Source: a virus. From it: a stretch of DNA of 33,616 nt. The stretch is from the IMG/VR virus record IMGVR_UViG_3300044641_003476, positions 1 through 33,616 of that record; one strand, written 5' to 3'. Shown in pieces: positions 8,497-17,057 of the stretch. A program made the translations under genes and the position numbers. Each line of letters opens with the position of its first letter. The first letter of the stretch is position 1. The notes under the pieces are model-generated. The model was not told where the DNA came from. It was given only the letters and a program-made list of their open reading frames with translations, and searched no databases.

Positions 8497-11400
8497 TGCT
8501 CGGCTCGAACTGCTCCATCGACATTACGCAGAACATTCTGGAGAGGCAGACGCCTCCCCCGAAGACGATTGACCCTATCCGCAACATCGGCTGGGGCTCT
8601 TCGTTTGTGTCGACGGCTTCGTCGATTGCCCGCAAGAGTAAGCTGTTCGAGCCGATGCACCGCATCACGAACAACAAGATCAAGATGCGAAACCTCCTCA
8701 TGGCTGAGCATGAGGAAATGCTGCACGAGCTCAACCTGATGCCCGATGAGTCGCGGCAGAAGATCAATGCGGTGCTGGAATATCTGCGCCTGTCTCGGAC
8801 ACCCGTGCGGGACACTGGGCGCCCATTCTCGATCAAGACGCGCGAGATCATGCGTGAGGGCAAGGATGGCATCGAGCGCCGGATGAAGCCCGAACTGTCC
8901 AAGCCGGGCCAGACGCTGAAGCTGGACGCCAATGAGACGCGGATGCTGAATGAGATCCGTGATTATCTTGAAAGCCGCTACACGCTAAACGCGAAGTCCA
9001 TCCTGACGGCTATGGGTTACGACGGCGCCTATAGCCGTGAGTCGATCATGAACACGGTAGAGGACGAATCTTTCCGGGATGATCTGTTGCGCCTGTTCGA
9101 CGCCTTGGAGGCGCGGCGCATCACGTCTTACATCCCGTTCATGCGCTCAGGCGATACCCGCATCATGGTCTACGGTCCGGACGGATCGTTGGAGAGCGGC
9201 GCTTTCGTCATGTTGGACAGCCTCGAATGGCTGAAGGATCTGGTCGGTCCGAAGATCGCAGCAAAAATTCCAGACCCCGGGGTGGACGCAAAGATCAAGG
9301 AGATCCAAGCCAAATACCCCGCCACCGAGGGTTACAAGGTCGTCGTCTCGCGCATGGGTGCGGACATGGATAAGCGCCTGTCTATCGATGATCTGTCTTC
9401 GCTGGATAAGCTGCTGAACCTGATGGACGCTCGCTCTGGCGAGATGGTGAAGAAGTATTTTGACAAGACTCTGGGCGGCATGTTCAGCGCGGAATCCGTG
9501 GAGAGCGTGAGCTCGAAAGATGCCGCCGCCATCGCCAAGGGTTTCATCGCCGACCTCGACAAGAACGTGCGCTCCGTCCTGATGGATGATCTCATCGCTG
9601 GGTTCATGAAGGAGTCGCGCGACATCCCGGGCTACGACACAAACTTCACGGACCGTTTGCTCGATTACAACCGGATCATCGCCACGACCGTGTCAGACCG
9701 GATGTATCGTAAGGACTATTCCGCGGCCTTTGACAACCTGAAGCGCAAGGCTGCCGCACCGGAAAAGAAGTATGCCGAAAGCTGGGATCAGTATGTCGAC
9801 AGCCCTGAATGGGGTGTTTTACGCGCGGCGCGCACGATTGGTTTCTATAACTCGATGTGGGCCAGCATTGCTTCGTCAGCTGTCAACGCCATGTCAGTGT
9901 GGACTGTCACGGCCCCGGAGATGATGATCATGAAGGCGTCGGCTGGCCTCGACGTCTATCGCATGGGCGTGCAGGTCATGGGCGGCTTTAGGGGTGCCGT
10001 TGGCTACGGCCTGCACATCAACCCTGAGAAGATCCCCGGCCTGACGCGAGATGAGCGGGACGCTTTGAAGCTCGCCAATAAGCGCGGCACGACGCGCGCT
10101 CAAATGAACCCTGAACTCATGGGCATGGAGGCCGGCATCGGCCTGACGAAAGCTGGCCCGTTGAAAAAAAAGATGCAGCGGTATTTCCAGTACGGGTCGA
10201 GCGTGGTCTCGGTCACGGAGGAGATGAATAAGGTCGCGGCTTTCATCACTGCTTATCGATACGCCAAGGATCCAACCGCCCTGAAGAATTGGAAGGATGC
10301 CTATAAGGATGACGAGCGCGCTCAGGCGATCATGGAGCGCGGTTCTGACCCGTTTGATGTTGCCGAGTTTATGGTTGAAACAGCGACTTTCATGGGCGGT
10401 CAGATTGATAAGCCGCGCGTCATGCGTGGCGCCGGCGGCGTGGCTTTCCAGTTCTCGCAGTATCCTTTGAACTTGATGTCCCTGCTGAAGCGCAACTTCA
10501 CAAAGCAGGGGCCGCGTGGCAAAATAGCCGGCACGTTTGTGCTGCTTAGCATGTACACGGTGGCTGGCATCCTTTACGCTATACCTCTTGGCGATGACGC
10601 CATTAACGCATTTGAGTATCTTTATAAGTTGTTTGACGGCGAAGACCTCGACGTTCGCATGGAGGCGCAGCAAATGCTGGCTGACATGTTTGGCAATGGG
10701 GAAGAGGGACGTCGCGCTGCAGAGGCGGCACTCTATGGCCCGACGCGCATGCTCACCGGCCTGAACATCGGACAGCGTGTTGGCTTCACGTCGCTTTGGC
10801 CAGAATTGAACAGCCCGATTTCAGTTGTCCCGGCAATTTCAACGACGTTTGGAAAGTTCCAAGAGTATATGGAGCGTCGCAACTCAGGCGTTCAGCCGAT
10901 TGCCGCTTACACGACGTTGATCTCGCCGTTTATCGGCAAGGGACCGTCCGATCTAGTGAAGGGATTCGTGCAGTATCCTGAGGAGGGGGTTCGAACACGC
11001 TACAGCAGTATCGTTAAAAAGCCTGAGGAGGTGAGTAGCTGGTTTGAGCAGTTCGCTCGCGCCGCCGGTTTCCAGTCTGCGTCTATCGCCCGGGAGCAGC
11101 AGGGTAGGCGCGCATCTGAGCGTATTGAACAATCAACGCGCAATGCCGAACGGAACAACACATTGCGATTGAGCAAGATGCTGGCGGACGCCGTCGTCGC
11201 TGAGAACAAGGGTAATGCCGCAGAGGCTGAACGGATCCGCGCTCGATTCGAGCAAGAGATGGAAGTCATCGTCGACAAGTTCCAGAAGGACGTCGACGGT
11301 GGCCGTATGGCCAAGGCAATCAAGCCGCCGTCAGAGCAGGCGCTACGCGAGGCCGTGATCATTGAGCTTTACCCGGATTCAAAGCTGAACAGCGCGGGCA

Positions 11401-11519
11401 AACTGAAGCGGCAGGCGATGATCGATGCAATGCGGACCGCTCTCGTCGAGGATGATCGTGACGATCTAATCCCTGAAGAAGAGGAGGAGGACGAAGACGC
11501 CCCCCTCCAGATCGAGTAG
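8496..11519 (+). CDS. Large internal virion/polyvalent-type protein (1007 aa)
   Basis: The ATG shares a base with the upstream TGA, so it is coupled to the 1508-aa protein. Most of the chain is helical and charged. Two hydrophobic stretches are visible: around residues 445-500 (IGFYNSMWASIASSAVNAMS) and around 672-695 (FVLLSMYTVAGILYAIPLG), the latter plausibly membrane-spanning. Between them lies FQFSQYPLNLMSLLKRNF, which resembles the C-terminal region of phage polyvalent proteins (LPD38/PLxRFG-like, from memory). The C-terminus is highly acidic (EEEEEDEDAP). Membrane-active segments in a late giant protein suggest a role in forming the DNA-translocation channel at infection; this is inference. 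Confidence 0.72.
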   Translation: MLGSNCSIDITQNILERQTPPPKTIDPIRNIGWGSSFVSTASSIARKSKLFEPMHRITNNKIKMRNLLMAEHEEMLHELNLMPDESRQKINAVLEYLRLSRTPVRDTGRPFSIKTREIMREGKDGIERRMKPELSKPGQTLKLDANETRMLNEIRDYLESRYTLNAKSILTAMGYDGAYSRESIMNTVEDESFRDDLLRLFDALEARRITSYIPFMRSGDTRIMVYGPDGSLESGAFVMLDSLEWLKDLVGPKIAAKIPDPGVDAKIKEIQAKYPATEGYKVVVSRMGADMDKRLSIDDLSSLDKLLNLMDARSGEMVKKYFDKTLGGMFSAESVESVSSKDAAAIAKGFIADLDKNVRSVLMDDLIAGFMKESRDIPGYDTNFTDRLLDYNRIIATTVSDRMYRKDYSAAFDNLKRKAAAPEKKYAESWDQYVDSPEWGVLRAARTIGFYNSMWASIASSAVNAMSVWTVTAPEMMIMKASAGLDVYRMGVQVMGGFRGAVGYGLHINPEKIPGLTRDERDALKLANKRGTTRAQMNPELMGMEAGIGLTKAGPLKKKMQRYFQYGSSVVSVTEEMNKVAAFITAYRYAKDPTALKNWKDAYKDDERAQAIMERGSDPFDVAEFMVETATFMGGQIDKPRVMRGAGGVAFQFSQYPLNLMSLLKRNFTKQGPRGKIAGTFVLLSMYTVAGILYAIPLGDDAINAFEYLYKLFDGEDLDVRMEAQQMLADMFGNGEEGRRAAEAALYGPTRMLTGLNIGQRVGFTSLWPELNSPISVVPAISTTFGKFQEYMERRNSGVQPIAAYTTLISPFIGKGPSDLVKGFVQYPEEGVRTRYSSIVKKPEEVSSWFEQFARAAGFQSASIAREQQGRRASERIEQSTRNAERNNTLRLSKMLADAVVAENKGNAAEAERIRARFEQEMEVIVDKFQKDVDGGRMAKAIKPPSEQALREAVIIELYPDSKLNSAGKLKRQAMIDAMRTALVEDDRDDLIPEEEEEDEDAPLQIE

Positions 11520-11529
11520 ATGTCGTAAC

Positions 11530-11829
11530 TCAGAACGGGACTTCGTCGTCCAGCGGACGCTGCGGTGCTGGCTGCCGCTGAGCGGGCGCTGCTGACCGCT
11601 GCTGGGTGGGCTGAGCGCCGTCCTGCTTCGGCTCATACATCGAGACGATGATACTCTCACGGCCATCGTTGCCGCCGACACCAGCAGGATTGAACGTGCG
11701 GTCGAGCAGGATGTAGGGGCCGTTCTGCCCATCCATCACGACGCCGACATTCTTGAAGCGGCCCTTGGTCTGGCCCTGTCCATCCGTGTATTCGCCAACC
11801 TTGACGACCAGATCGTATTTCTTACCCAT
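11530..11829 (-). CDS. SSB-like single-stranded DNA-binding protein (99 aa)
   Basis: The start is preceded by GAGGAGAGAG. Residues 1-70 look like a compact beta-rich OB-type domain (KYDLVVKVGEYTDGQGQTKG...). A disordered Gln/Pro/Ala linker follows, then the acidic hydrophobic tip DDEVPF, closely matching the DDDIPF tail by which SSB proteins recruit partners. It is shorter than bacterial SSB (about 170 aa). It lies 11 bases downstream of recT as the last gene of the leftward operon, fitting a recombination cassette in which it coats single strands for RecT. It converges on the late block with only ten bases between the two stops. Confidence 0.7.
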   Translation of the reverse strand: MGKKYDLVVKVGEYTDGQGQTKGRFKNVGVVMDGQNGPYILLDRTFNPAGVGGNDGRESIIVSMYEPKQDGAQPTQQRSAAPAQRQPAPQRPLDDEVPF

Positions 11830-11840
11830 TCACTCTCTCC

Positions 11841-12881
11841 TCAGTTAAACAGTTTGCGCAGCTTCGAGGCGCCGCGCGGTGCCATCAGTTCGGCTTCGTC
11901 GAGATAGCCGTTGTGTAGTTCACGCCACTCGCTGCGCTCTTCCGGTGTCAGCTTCGCGACGATGTCGTATGCGGCCTCGCACCATTCATCCCAATCGACC
12001 ATGTCGCCTTCTTCCTGCGGCTCCAGAATGTCGATGTGGAGTTCCTTCTTCTGGCGCGGTGCTGCCGTTGTCTTGGCAGCCAGCTTCTCTTCGAGGCTCT
12101 GCACCTGCACTTCTGCAGCTGGAGTTTCCTCGAAGTCCGTGATGTCGACTTCGCTGCCGGCATACTCGTCAGCTTCGATCACGCCTTCCGCCTGATTGTC
12201 CACGGCCACGGCGCGCTGCGCTTCGGTCGAGAGCGGCATATACTTGCTGGCCCGGCGGACCACAGTCTTGCGCCACATCTCGGCTTCGTCCGTCTTCCAC
12301 GGGCCGACGATGTTGCCGTCCTTAGTCTTGGCCGATGAGCGATCACGGATGGCGAGGATCTGTTCCTTGCTCATCACCTCGAACTGGGTCTCGCCGTTCT
12401 TCAGCTTCCACACGCAGTAGGCACCGACCATCGCGCCGCGGTTGGACAGGCCGTGCTTGTGGACGATGCTGGAGTCCAGACCTTCTACAACCTCGAACAG
12501 ATCGTTCTCGTGAACCAGCCGGCTCTCGATCTTCAGCACCTCACCCGACTGCATGGCCAGCTTCATCAGGCCCTTATAGCGGGGCCGGAATTGCGCCACG
12601 TTCTTCTTCAGGCGGCCATCCCACACCTTCAGGATGTCTGCCTCACCCATGTTCTTGTTGAGGCTCAGGCCCAGTTCTGCGGCGCTCAGGCACGCCTTCA
12701 GCAGCGAGCCACGGTCGCACTCCAGCAGATCCATGTTGTCGGCCACAGCGGCGACGACGATGCCTTGGAACTTATCGACGGTCATGGCCTGCGGAAGCAG
12801 GCTGCGCAGGTGGCTCTCGCGCATGGCGAGCTCCTGCTTGAACCGGTCCATCGGTTTGGCCGGGAGGTTACTTGTTGACAT
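11841..12881 (-). CDS. recT: RecT-family single-strand annealing recombinase
   Basis: This is a clear RecT-family protein. MTVDKFQGIVVAAVADNMDL is followed by CDRGSLLKACLSAAELGLSL, the core FRPRYKGLMKLAMQSGEV, and the DEAEMWRKTVVRRASKYMPL region typical of RecT and RedB-like annealing proteins. The length of 346 aa includes an acidic C-terminal extension after about residue 230. RecT anneals complementary single strands produced by the partner exonuclease. The start overlaps the stop of the small gene upstream by 14 bases; the YqaJ exonuclease lies just beyond and the SSB-like gene just downstream. The set reads as one phage recombination operon. Confidence 0.93.
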   Translation of the reverse strand: MSTSNLPAKPMDRFKQELAMRESHLRSLLPQAMTVDKFQGIVVAAVADNMDLLECDRGSLLKACLSAAELGLSLNKNMGEADILKVWDGRLKKNVAQFRPRYKGLMKLAMQSGEVLKIESRLVHENDLFEVVEGLDSSIVHKHGLSNRGAMVGAYCVWKLKNGETQFEVMSKEQILAIRDRSSAKTKDGNIVGPWKTDEAEMWRKTVVRRASKYMPLSTEAQRAVAVDNQAEGVIEADEYAGSEVDITDFEETPAAEVQVQSLEEKLAAKTTAAPRQKKELHIDILEPQEEGDMVDWDEWCEAAYDIVAKLTPEERSEWRELHNGYLDEAELMAPRGASKLRKLFN

Positions 12882-13035
12882 TGCTCAGTTCCTCTTCGAG
12901 ATCTTCAATCATCAGTTCAATCGCGCGCTCAACGGTGGCGCGCAGGGTGGGCTTGAGCGGGTGGCGTGCAGCCACTGAGCGCAGCTTGCCCAGCAGTTCG
13001 CGGTTTACCCGCATCATCACGTCTTCTTTCTTCAC
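12868..13035 (-). CDS. Small ribbon-helix-helix-like protein (55 aa)
   Basis: This frame is short but well supported. The GTG start overlaps the exonuclease stop in a GTGA, and the stop lies inside the recT start region. The protein (VKKEDVMMRVNRELLGKLRS, then VAARHPLKPTLRATVERAIE) has one predicted strand (MMRVN) followed by two helices, the layout of Arc/MetJ-type DNA-binding dimers. The alternative start is ATG at 13017, which trims six residues, and neither start has a strong ribosome site. It may autoregulate the recombination genes or act as an accessory DNA-binding factor; the family call rests on pattern only. Confidence 0.6.
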   Translation of the reverse strand: MKKEDVMMRVNRELLGKLRSVAARHPLKPTLRATVERAIELMIEDLEEELSNVNK

Positions 13036-13970
13036 TTTGACACCGTCACTTTCTTGTAGCCGGAGCGGGCGCCGTAGAACGTGCCGATCATCTGCTCCGT
13101 GATCTCAGTGCCGACCGACGCCTTAATGGTGCTGATCGACAGCTTGTGGTCGCCGCACTTCACGACGGCCTTGTCCTGCGACGTGTTCATCTTCTTCATC
13201 TCCTCGATGCTGAGAGTCAGAAGCTCGGTCTTCGCTGCGTCCTTCTTGGCCTTGGCCTCCTTCTCAATCGCAGCGTTCTCCTGATACGTCTGGAACAAGT
13301 GGGCATGCTCCGTGGTGAGCGTGACCTCAGACATGGGCACGAAGTCCAGCAGGCGCACCACGGCGTCTCCGTCCTTATTGAAGTCCACCGGTGGTTCTTC
13401 GCCTGCCCGGACGCTGTCCCAGAACTTCGCGACATGAGATTTAATTTTCGAAATTATTTCCACGCTGCGAGGAACCTTCATGCGGCGTGGCTCGTTCCGT
13501 ATCAGCGCAATCAGCCAGCCATACTCAGCGCCAGTGCAAGCCATCTGGTGCAGAACCTGAAGGACGTAGTTGTCGGGAGCGCAGGTGATCGTGTCACCTT
13601 CGTATTCCCAGCCGTCACCGTGGGCCGACCACTTGATCTCGACCGGGTGACCGCCGTCCGTCTGGAAATCCAGCGATGCGCCCATGCCGGGGCAGTCATC
13701 CGCGGTATAGTAATCGACGACCTTCTCGATCTTCATGTCCCAGCGGTGCGCCGCCCAGTTAGCGATGCCGCTTTCGAGGAAGGTGCCGGCCTGAACAGAC
13801 TTGTTGCCCGAGAGATCTTCGGGCGGCAGCTTGCCAGACTTCTCCATCCACAGCTGCCATAGCGTCGTGAACGGGGACATGTCGAACAGCGCCGCGACTT
13901 CGCTTGCGCCGATGTGTTGAGATCGTAGCTCGTGCCAGTGCGTCTGGTCACGGACGGATAGTGCTCCCAT
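13032..13970 (-). CDS. YqaJ-type viral exonuclease
   Basis: The pattern matches YqaJ/lambda-exonuclease-like PD-(D/E)XK nucleases. RSQHIGASEVAALF at residues 16-29 is followed by AGTFLESGIANW at 61-72 (the motif with a catalytic Glu), then GASLDF and VEIKW at 98-114, giving Asp101, Glu111 and Lys113 as the likely metal-binding and catalytic residues. The enzyme would resect double-stranded ends for RecT. The start is preceded by a strong GGAGG and a 46-base gap from the VRR-NUC gene. The C-terminal third is helical and charged. Confidence 0.9.
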   Translation of the reverse strand: MGALSVRDQTHWHELRSQHIGASEVAALFDMSPFTTLWQLWMEKSGKLPPEDLSGNKSVQAGTFLESGIANWAAHRWDMKIEKVVDYYTADDCPGMGASLDFQTDGGHPVEIKWSAHGDGWEYEGDTITCAPDNYVLQVLHQMACTGAEYGWLIALIRNEPRRMKVPRSVEIISKIKSHVAKFWDSVRAGEEPPVDFNKDGDAVVRLLDFVPMSEVTLTTEHAHLFQTYQENAAIEKEAKAKKDAAKTELLTLSIEEMKKMNTSQDKAVVKCGDHKLSISTIKASVGTEITEQMIGTFYGARSGYKKVTVSK

Positions 13971-14016
13971 GTATGCCTCCGGTATTGTTGTTGTGGGCTT
14001 ACAGGCATACCGCTGT

Positions 14017-14337
14017 CTACGGTTTTATGTCAAGCCCCTTGTAAACGTCATCGAGAGAGCGGGCTAAGATATAGATTCCGCCGCGCCTTTCCCATGCAAG
14101 CTGCCACGCAGCCTGCACCTGACGCTGCTTACCGCGCTGTGCTTTCACCTCGATGGCAAACGCGCGACCGGGGGTAATGACACCCAGCAAGTCCGGGGTT
14201 CCCTCCGGCGCCGACTGAATCACGCGAGCCCCGCCGTCCAGAGGGCGGAACTTACCCACGTTGATGCGGAACATCATGATGTCCGTTCGCCGCCCCAGAG
14301 CGAGACGGATCTCGGCTTGGAGGATTGCTTCTTTCAT
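14017..14337 (-). CDS. VRR-NUC domain nuclease (106 aa)
   Basis: The start at 14337 makes an ATGA overlap with the upstream stop, so I prefer it over the ATG five codons earlier. The small single-domain protein shows the VRR-NUC pattern: NVGKFRPLDGG, then GTPDLLG at residues 46-52, AIEVK at 61-65 and a downstream Gln-rich helix (QRQVQAAWQ). Asp49, Glu63 and Lys65 are the probable catalytic residues. Stand-alone VRR-NUC proteins in phages are thought to be structure-specific endonucleases, perhaps resolving recombination or replication branches. It sits directly upstream of the exonuclease/recT cassette. Confidence 0.88.
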   Translation of the reverse strand: MKEAILQAEIRLALGRRTDIMMFRINVGKFRPLDGGARVIQSAPEGTPDLLGVITPGRAFAIEVKAQRGKQRQVQAAWQLAWERRGGIYILARSLDDVYKGLDIKP

Positions 14338-14540
14338 GCCGTTGGCTTCCAATCAAGGATGTCATCGATTGAGATGTGTCGAACCTTAGGTTTCGTTTCA
14401 TCATACATAATATGTATGGCTACACCTTTGTCCGTTTTTTCAAATGCAATCTTAGCGGGTATGCAGGGGCCGGTGGTAATCCACTCTCTCATAAGCCTCT
14501 CAGACTGCACGAGTAGCCACTCTTCAAAATCGGTACTCAT
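14334..14540 (-). CDS. Hypothetical small protein (68 aa)
   Basis: ATGA overlaps at both ends (14537-14540 and 14334-14337) fix the start and show tight coupling. The sequence MSTDFEEWLLVQSERLMREW begins with an amphipathic helix, followed by a short beta-rich segment and HISIDDILDWKPTA. I do not recognise a family. Its place between a hypothetical gene and the VRR-NUC nuclease suggests a DNA-metabolism accessory, but nothing in the sequence proves this. Confidence 0.7.
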   Translation of the reverse strand: MSTDFEEWLLVQSERLMREWITTGPCIPAKIAFEKTDKGVAIHIMYDETKPKVRHISIDDILDWKPTA

Positions 14541-15394
14541 GCCCGTGACTCCACCTTGTAATCCTTCACCACGATGCCGTCCGTGCCGTTGATCATCGCG
14601 GCTCTGACCCACGACTTGCGACCAGACTTGTATGTCCGCCAATGGCCACGACGCAGGTGAGCGACGGGTGATGCGTGTGTGCCGCCCTTGCTGACCTCCG
14701 ACACCCGGCGCTTCCCGGTGATCGTGATGACCTTGTAGGTGTAGAGCGGCTTCTTCCCACGAATCCGGCGCTGCCTTGCGGTCTCTGCGTCGGGACGGTG
14801 GTCGGTGAACTCGGTGTCGTATTCCGCCAGAGCCTTGCAGAAGTCCATGTAAACGGACAGTTCTTGGTTTAGGTTCCGCAACTCGTCGGTGATGTAGAGA
14901 TCCAAAGACATCCAGCTGCTAATCGCTCCATCCCACACCTCCCCCGCTGCAAGAATGTCGTCGGTGAGAGCCTTCGCCTCCGACCGGCTTAGCGTGATCT
15001 CCTTACCGTAGTAGAACCGCCAGTAGATCGCTGGCGGTATCCAGCAAGCTTTGTGGTCTCTAAAAAAGGCGGGGAAGAGCACGACGCTGTCACCCTCATC
15101 AACCGCCATAACCAAACGTTTTGAGGATCGAAATTCACCGGGCTTCAACACGCTGTCGGCTGTCACGAATTCAATAACGGTAGTTGGGAACGGTGGCTTC
15201 AACACATCTGTGGCTACGATCACGCTGTCACCAGAATCTGGCAGCACGTACCCGTCCTCAGGTAGTTTAAAGTGAACTGCATGTGACTGCAGCCGTTTGC
15301 GCAGCCGCCCGAAAAACGCAGCCCCCTGCGGCTTTGTTTTCATATACCGCGTCAGGTCATCGCAGAACTCATCCGAAAAATAACCGATGCTCAT
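14537..15394 (-). CDS. Hypothetical protein with C-terminal HLRRGHWR module (285 aa)
   Basis: ATGA overlaps join it to both neighbours. Residues 1-190 are a mixed alpha/beta domain I cannot name. The C-terminus contains VAHLRRGHWRTYKSGRKSWV followed by GTDGIVVKDY. This His/Arg-rich block ending near a Trp-Val is one I associate with conserved hypothetical proteins in phages and plasmids, probably a compact beta fold, but I know of no proven activity. Located between the helicase and the nucleases, it may act in replication or recombination. Confidence 0.7.
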   Translation of the reverse strand: MSIGYFSDEFCDDLTRYMKTKPQGAAFFGRLRKRLQSHAVHFKLPEDGYVLPDSGDSVIVATDVLKPPFPTTVIEFVTADSVLKPGEFRSSKRLVMAVDEGDSVVLFPAFFRDHKACWIPPAIYWRFYYGKEITLSRSEAKALTDDILAAGEVWDGAISSWMSLDLYITDELRNLNQELSVYMDFCKALAEYDTEFTDHRPDAETARQRRIRGKKPLYTYKVITITGKRRVSEVSKGGTHASPVAHLRRGHWRTYKSGRKSWVRAAMINGTDGIVVKDYKVESRA

Positions 15395-15615
15395 TGCAAC
15401 GTCACCCCTTCCGTCTCACCGCTCAGGCATTCCATTGCGGCGTTGACCGCTGCGGCCATCGCCACGAAGCACCTGCTGGCCTCCATCTCCTCGATGCCGC
15501 GCTCTTCCTGCCACTCATCCAGTGCCCGCAGCAGGCCAACTGACAGTGCCTGTATCAGCGAGAGTGGTATCAAGACCGCATCGAGCCCTGATTCGTCCCC
15601 GTTATCGTCTTCCAT
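15391..15615 (-). CDS. Hypothetical small acidic protein (74 aa)
   Basis: The stop overlaps the next start (ATGA). The start lies 46 bases inside the 3' end of the helicase gene, an unusually long overlap for this operon; no better ATG is nearby. The protein is acidic and helical (LIPLSLIQALSVGLLRALDE, then two Glu-rich turns and an Ala-rich helix). No recognised family. Confidence 0.6.
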   Translation of the reverse strand: MEDDNGDESGLDAVLIPLSLIQALSVGLLRALDEWQEERGIEEMEASRCFVAMAAAVNAAMECLSGETEGVTLQ

Positions 15616-17057
15616 ATCGACACCCTCTCTTCCTGAGTAAGCCCGTTCGTGGTCGGAACGGCTCGCGTCCCCACCTTCTTCGCAATGCGCGCAGCCTCCT
15701 GACCGCAGATGACATTGTATGCCCAGAGCGTGGGGTTCTTATACCCACGCTTGCGCCCGACACTGGTCAGCACCTTGAACTTATTCTGAAGCACGCCCTC
15801 TGCGGTCGTCATGTCCTGCTCACCATCGCGGGACGTCACCACCAGATCGCCATCGATGTGCTTCACCATCCGCGGCTTCACGGGATAGACATGGCCACAC
15901 ACCGGGCAGGTCGGGCTTGGCTTGTGCATGGCAAAGCAGGCGGTGCAGGTTCGCACCGTCTCAGCCTTGTCGCCCTTACCGCGCCCCTGAACGAAACCAT
16001 CGGCCAGCGTCCACTCGCGGTCGTCGTCGATGAACCCATGCCGCGCCGTGTTGCCGGCGTGATCGAGGATGATGGTCCTCTCCTTGTCAGGGTGCGGTCT
16101 GATCGCGCGCCCGCATTGCTGCAGGTATAGGCCCAGAGACTTCGTCGGGCGCAACAGGATCGCCACCTCCACCGCTGGCAGGTCGAAGCCCTCGCTCACC
16201 AGATCGCAGCTGGTCAGCACCTGCACCCGGCCTTCCTCGAACGCCTTCAGGACGCCGTCGCGTTCCTCTTCATTCATGCCGCCGTCGATGTGGCTGGCCG
16301 TGTAGCCAGCCTCCCGGAATTCTGCAGCCACATCCTTGGCGTGCCTCACGCTCACGCAGAACGCGATAGCCTTCTTGCCCGACGCGTATTTCCCGTAGTG
16401 CTTGACTGCGCTCCCGGTGATGACGGTCTTCACCATCGCCTCCTCAAGCTGCTTCTGCACGTAGTCGCCCATGCGCGTGCCCACCCCGTTCAGATCCGGC
16501 GCGCTCGGCGCATAGACGATGGCGTGGGATAGGAACCCCTGAGCGGTCAATTCAGCCACCGTAGGGCCCATCACCATGTCGTCGAACATCTGACCCAGCC
16601 CCTTGCCGTCGAGGCGCTCAGGGGTGGCTGTGACGCCCAATACGCGGGCACGCGGGAAACCAATGACGACCTTGCCCCAGCTGGAGTCAGGCGTGAAGTG
16701 ATGCGCCTCGTCGCCGACGATAAGATCGAACGGCTGCATGCCTTTGATTCGCTTCACGAGCGTGAACACGGATGCCACGACGACGTTCGCCGTCGGCACG
16801 CCGCGATACCCGCCGGTCATCACCGCATGCGCCACGCCGACCTTCTTCAAGGCGGCACTGATCTGCTTCAGTAGTTCGCGGCGGTGGGCCACGATCAGGA
16901 TGCGCTTGTTGTTCCGGGCCATGCCGGCGGCGATGTATGAAAAGATCACTGTCTTCCCCGAACCGGTCGGGCTGACCAGCAGGGTGTGCTTGTGACCAGA
17001 GCGAAAGCTATCGCGCACCGCCTGCACGGCGGATTCTTGGTAATCTCGAAGCTGCAT
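15570..17057 (-). CDS. SF2 DNA helicase, RadD/SSL2-like, with C-terminal zinc ribbon
   Basis: Superfamily 2 motifs occur in order: MQLRDYQESAV (Q-like), Walker A SPTGSGKT at residues 29-36, DEAH at 116-119, TATPERLD at 143-150, and motif VI QQCGRAIRP at 313-321. After the helicase core, Cys371, Cys374, Cys384 and Cys387 form a CxxC-x9-CxxC zinc ribbon, as in RadD-like helicases. The protein probably unwinds or remodels DNA during phage replication or recombination. I chose the ATG at 17057 because AAGGA lies six bases upstream; the longer frame would need a TTG inside a structured leader. It is 495 aa, normal for the family. Confidence 0.9.
   Translation of the reverse strand: MQLRDYQESAVQAVRDSFRSGHKHTLLVSPTGSGKTVIFSYIAAGMARNNKRILIVAHRRELLKQISAALKKVGVAHAVMTGGYRGVPTANVVVASVFTLVKRIKGMQPFDLIVGDEAHHFTPDSSWGKVVIGFPRARVLGVTATPERLDGKGLGQMFDDMVMGPTVAELTAQGFLSHAIVYAPSAPDLNGVGTRMGDYVQKQLEEAMVKTVITGSAVKHYGKYASGKKAIAFCVSVRHAKDVAAEFREAGYTASHIDGGMNEEERDGVLKAFEEGRVQVLTSCDLVSEGFDLPAVEVAILLRPTKSLGLYLQQCGRAIRPHPDKERTIILDHAGNTARHGFIDDDREWTLADGFVQGRGKGDKAETVRTCTACFAMHKPSPTCPVCGHVYPVKPRMVKHIDGDLVVTSRDGEQDMTTAEGVLQNKFKVLTSVGRKRGYKNPTLWAYNVICGQEAARIAKKVGTRAVPTTNGLTQEERVSIWKTITGTNQGSMRS

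Noticed and set aside
10985-11000. GGGGTTCGAACAC, like a tRNA T-loop
   Set aside because: Lies inside the 1007-aa gene with no matching acceptor, D or anticodon stems around it.
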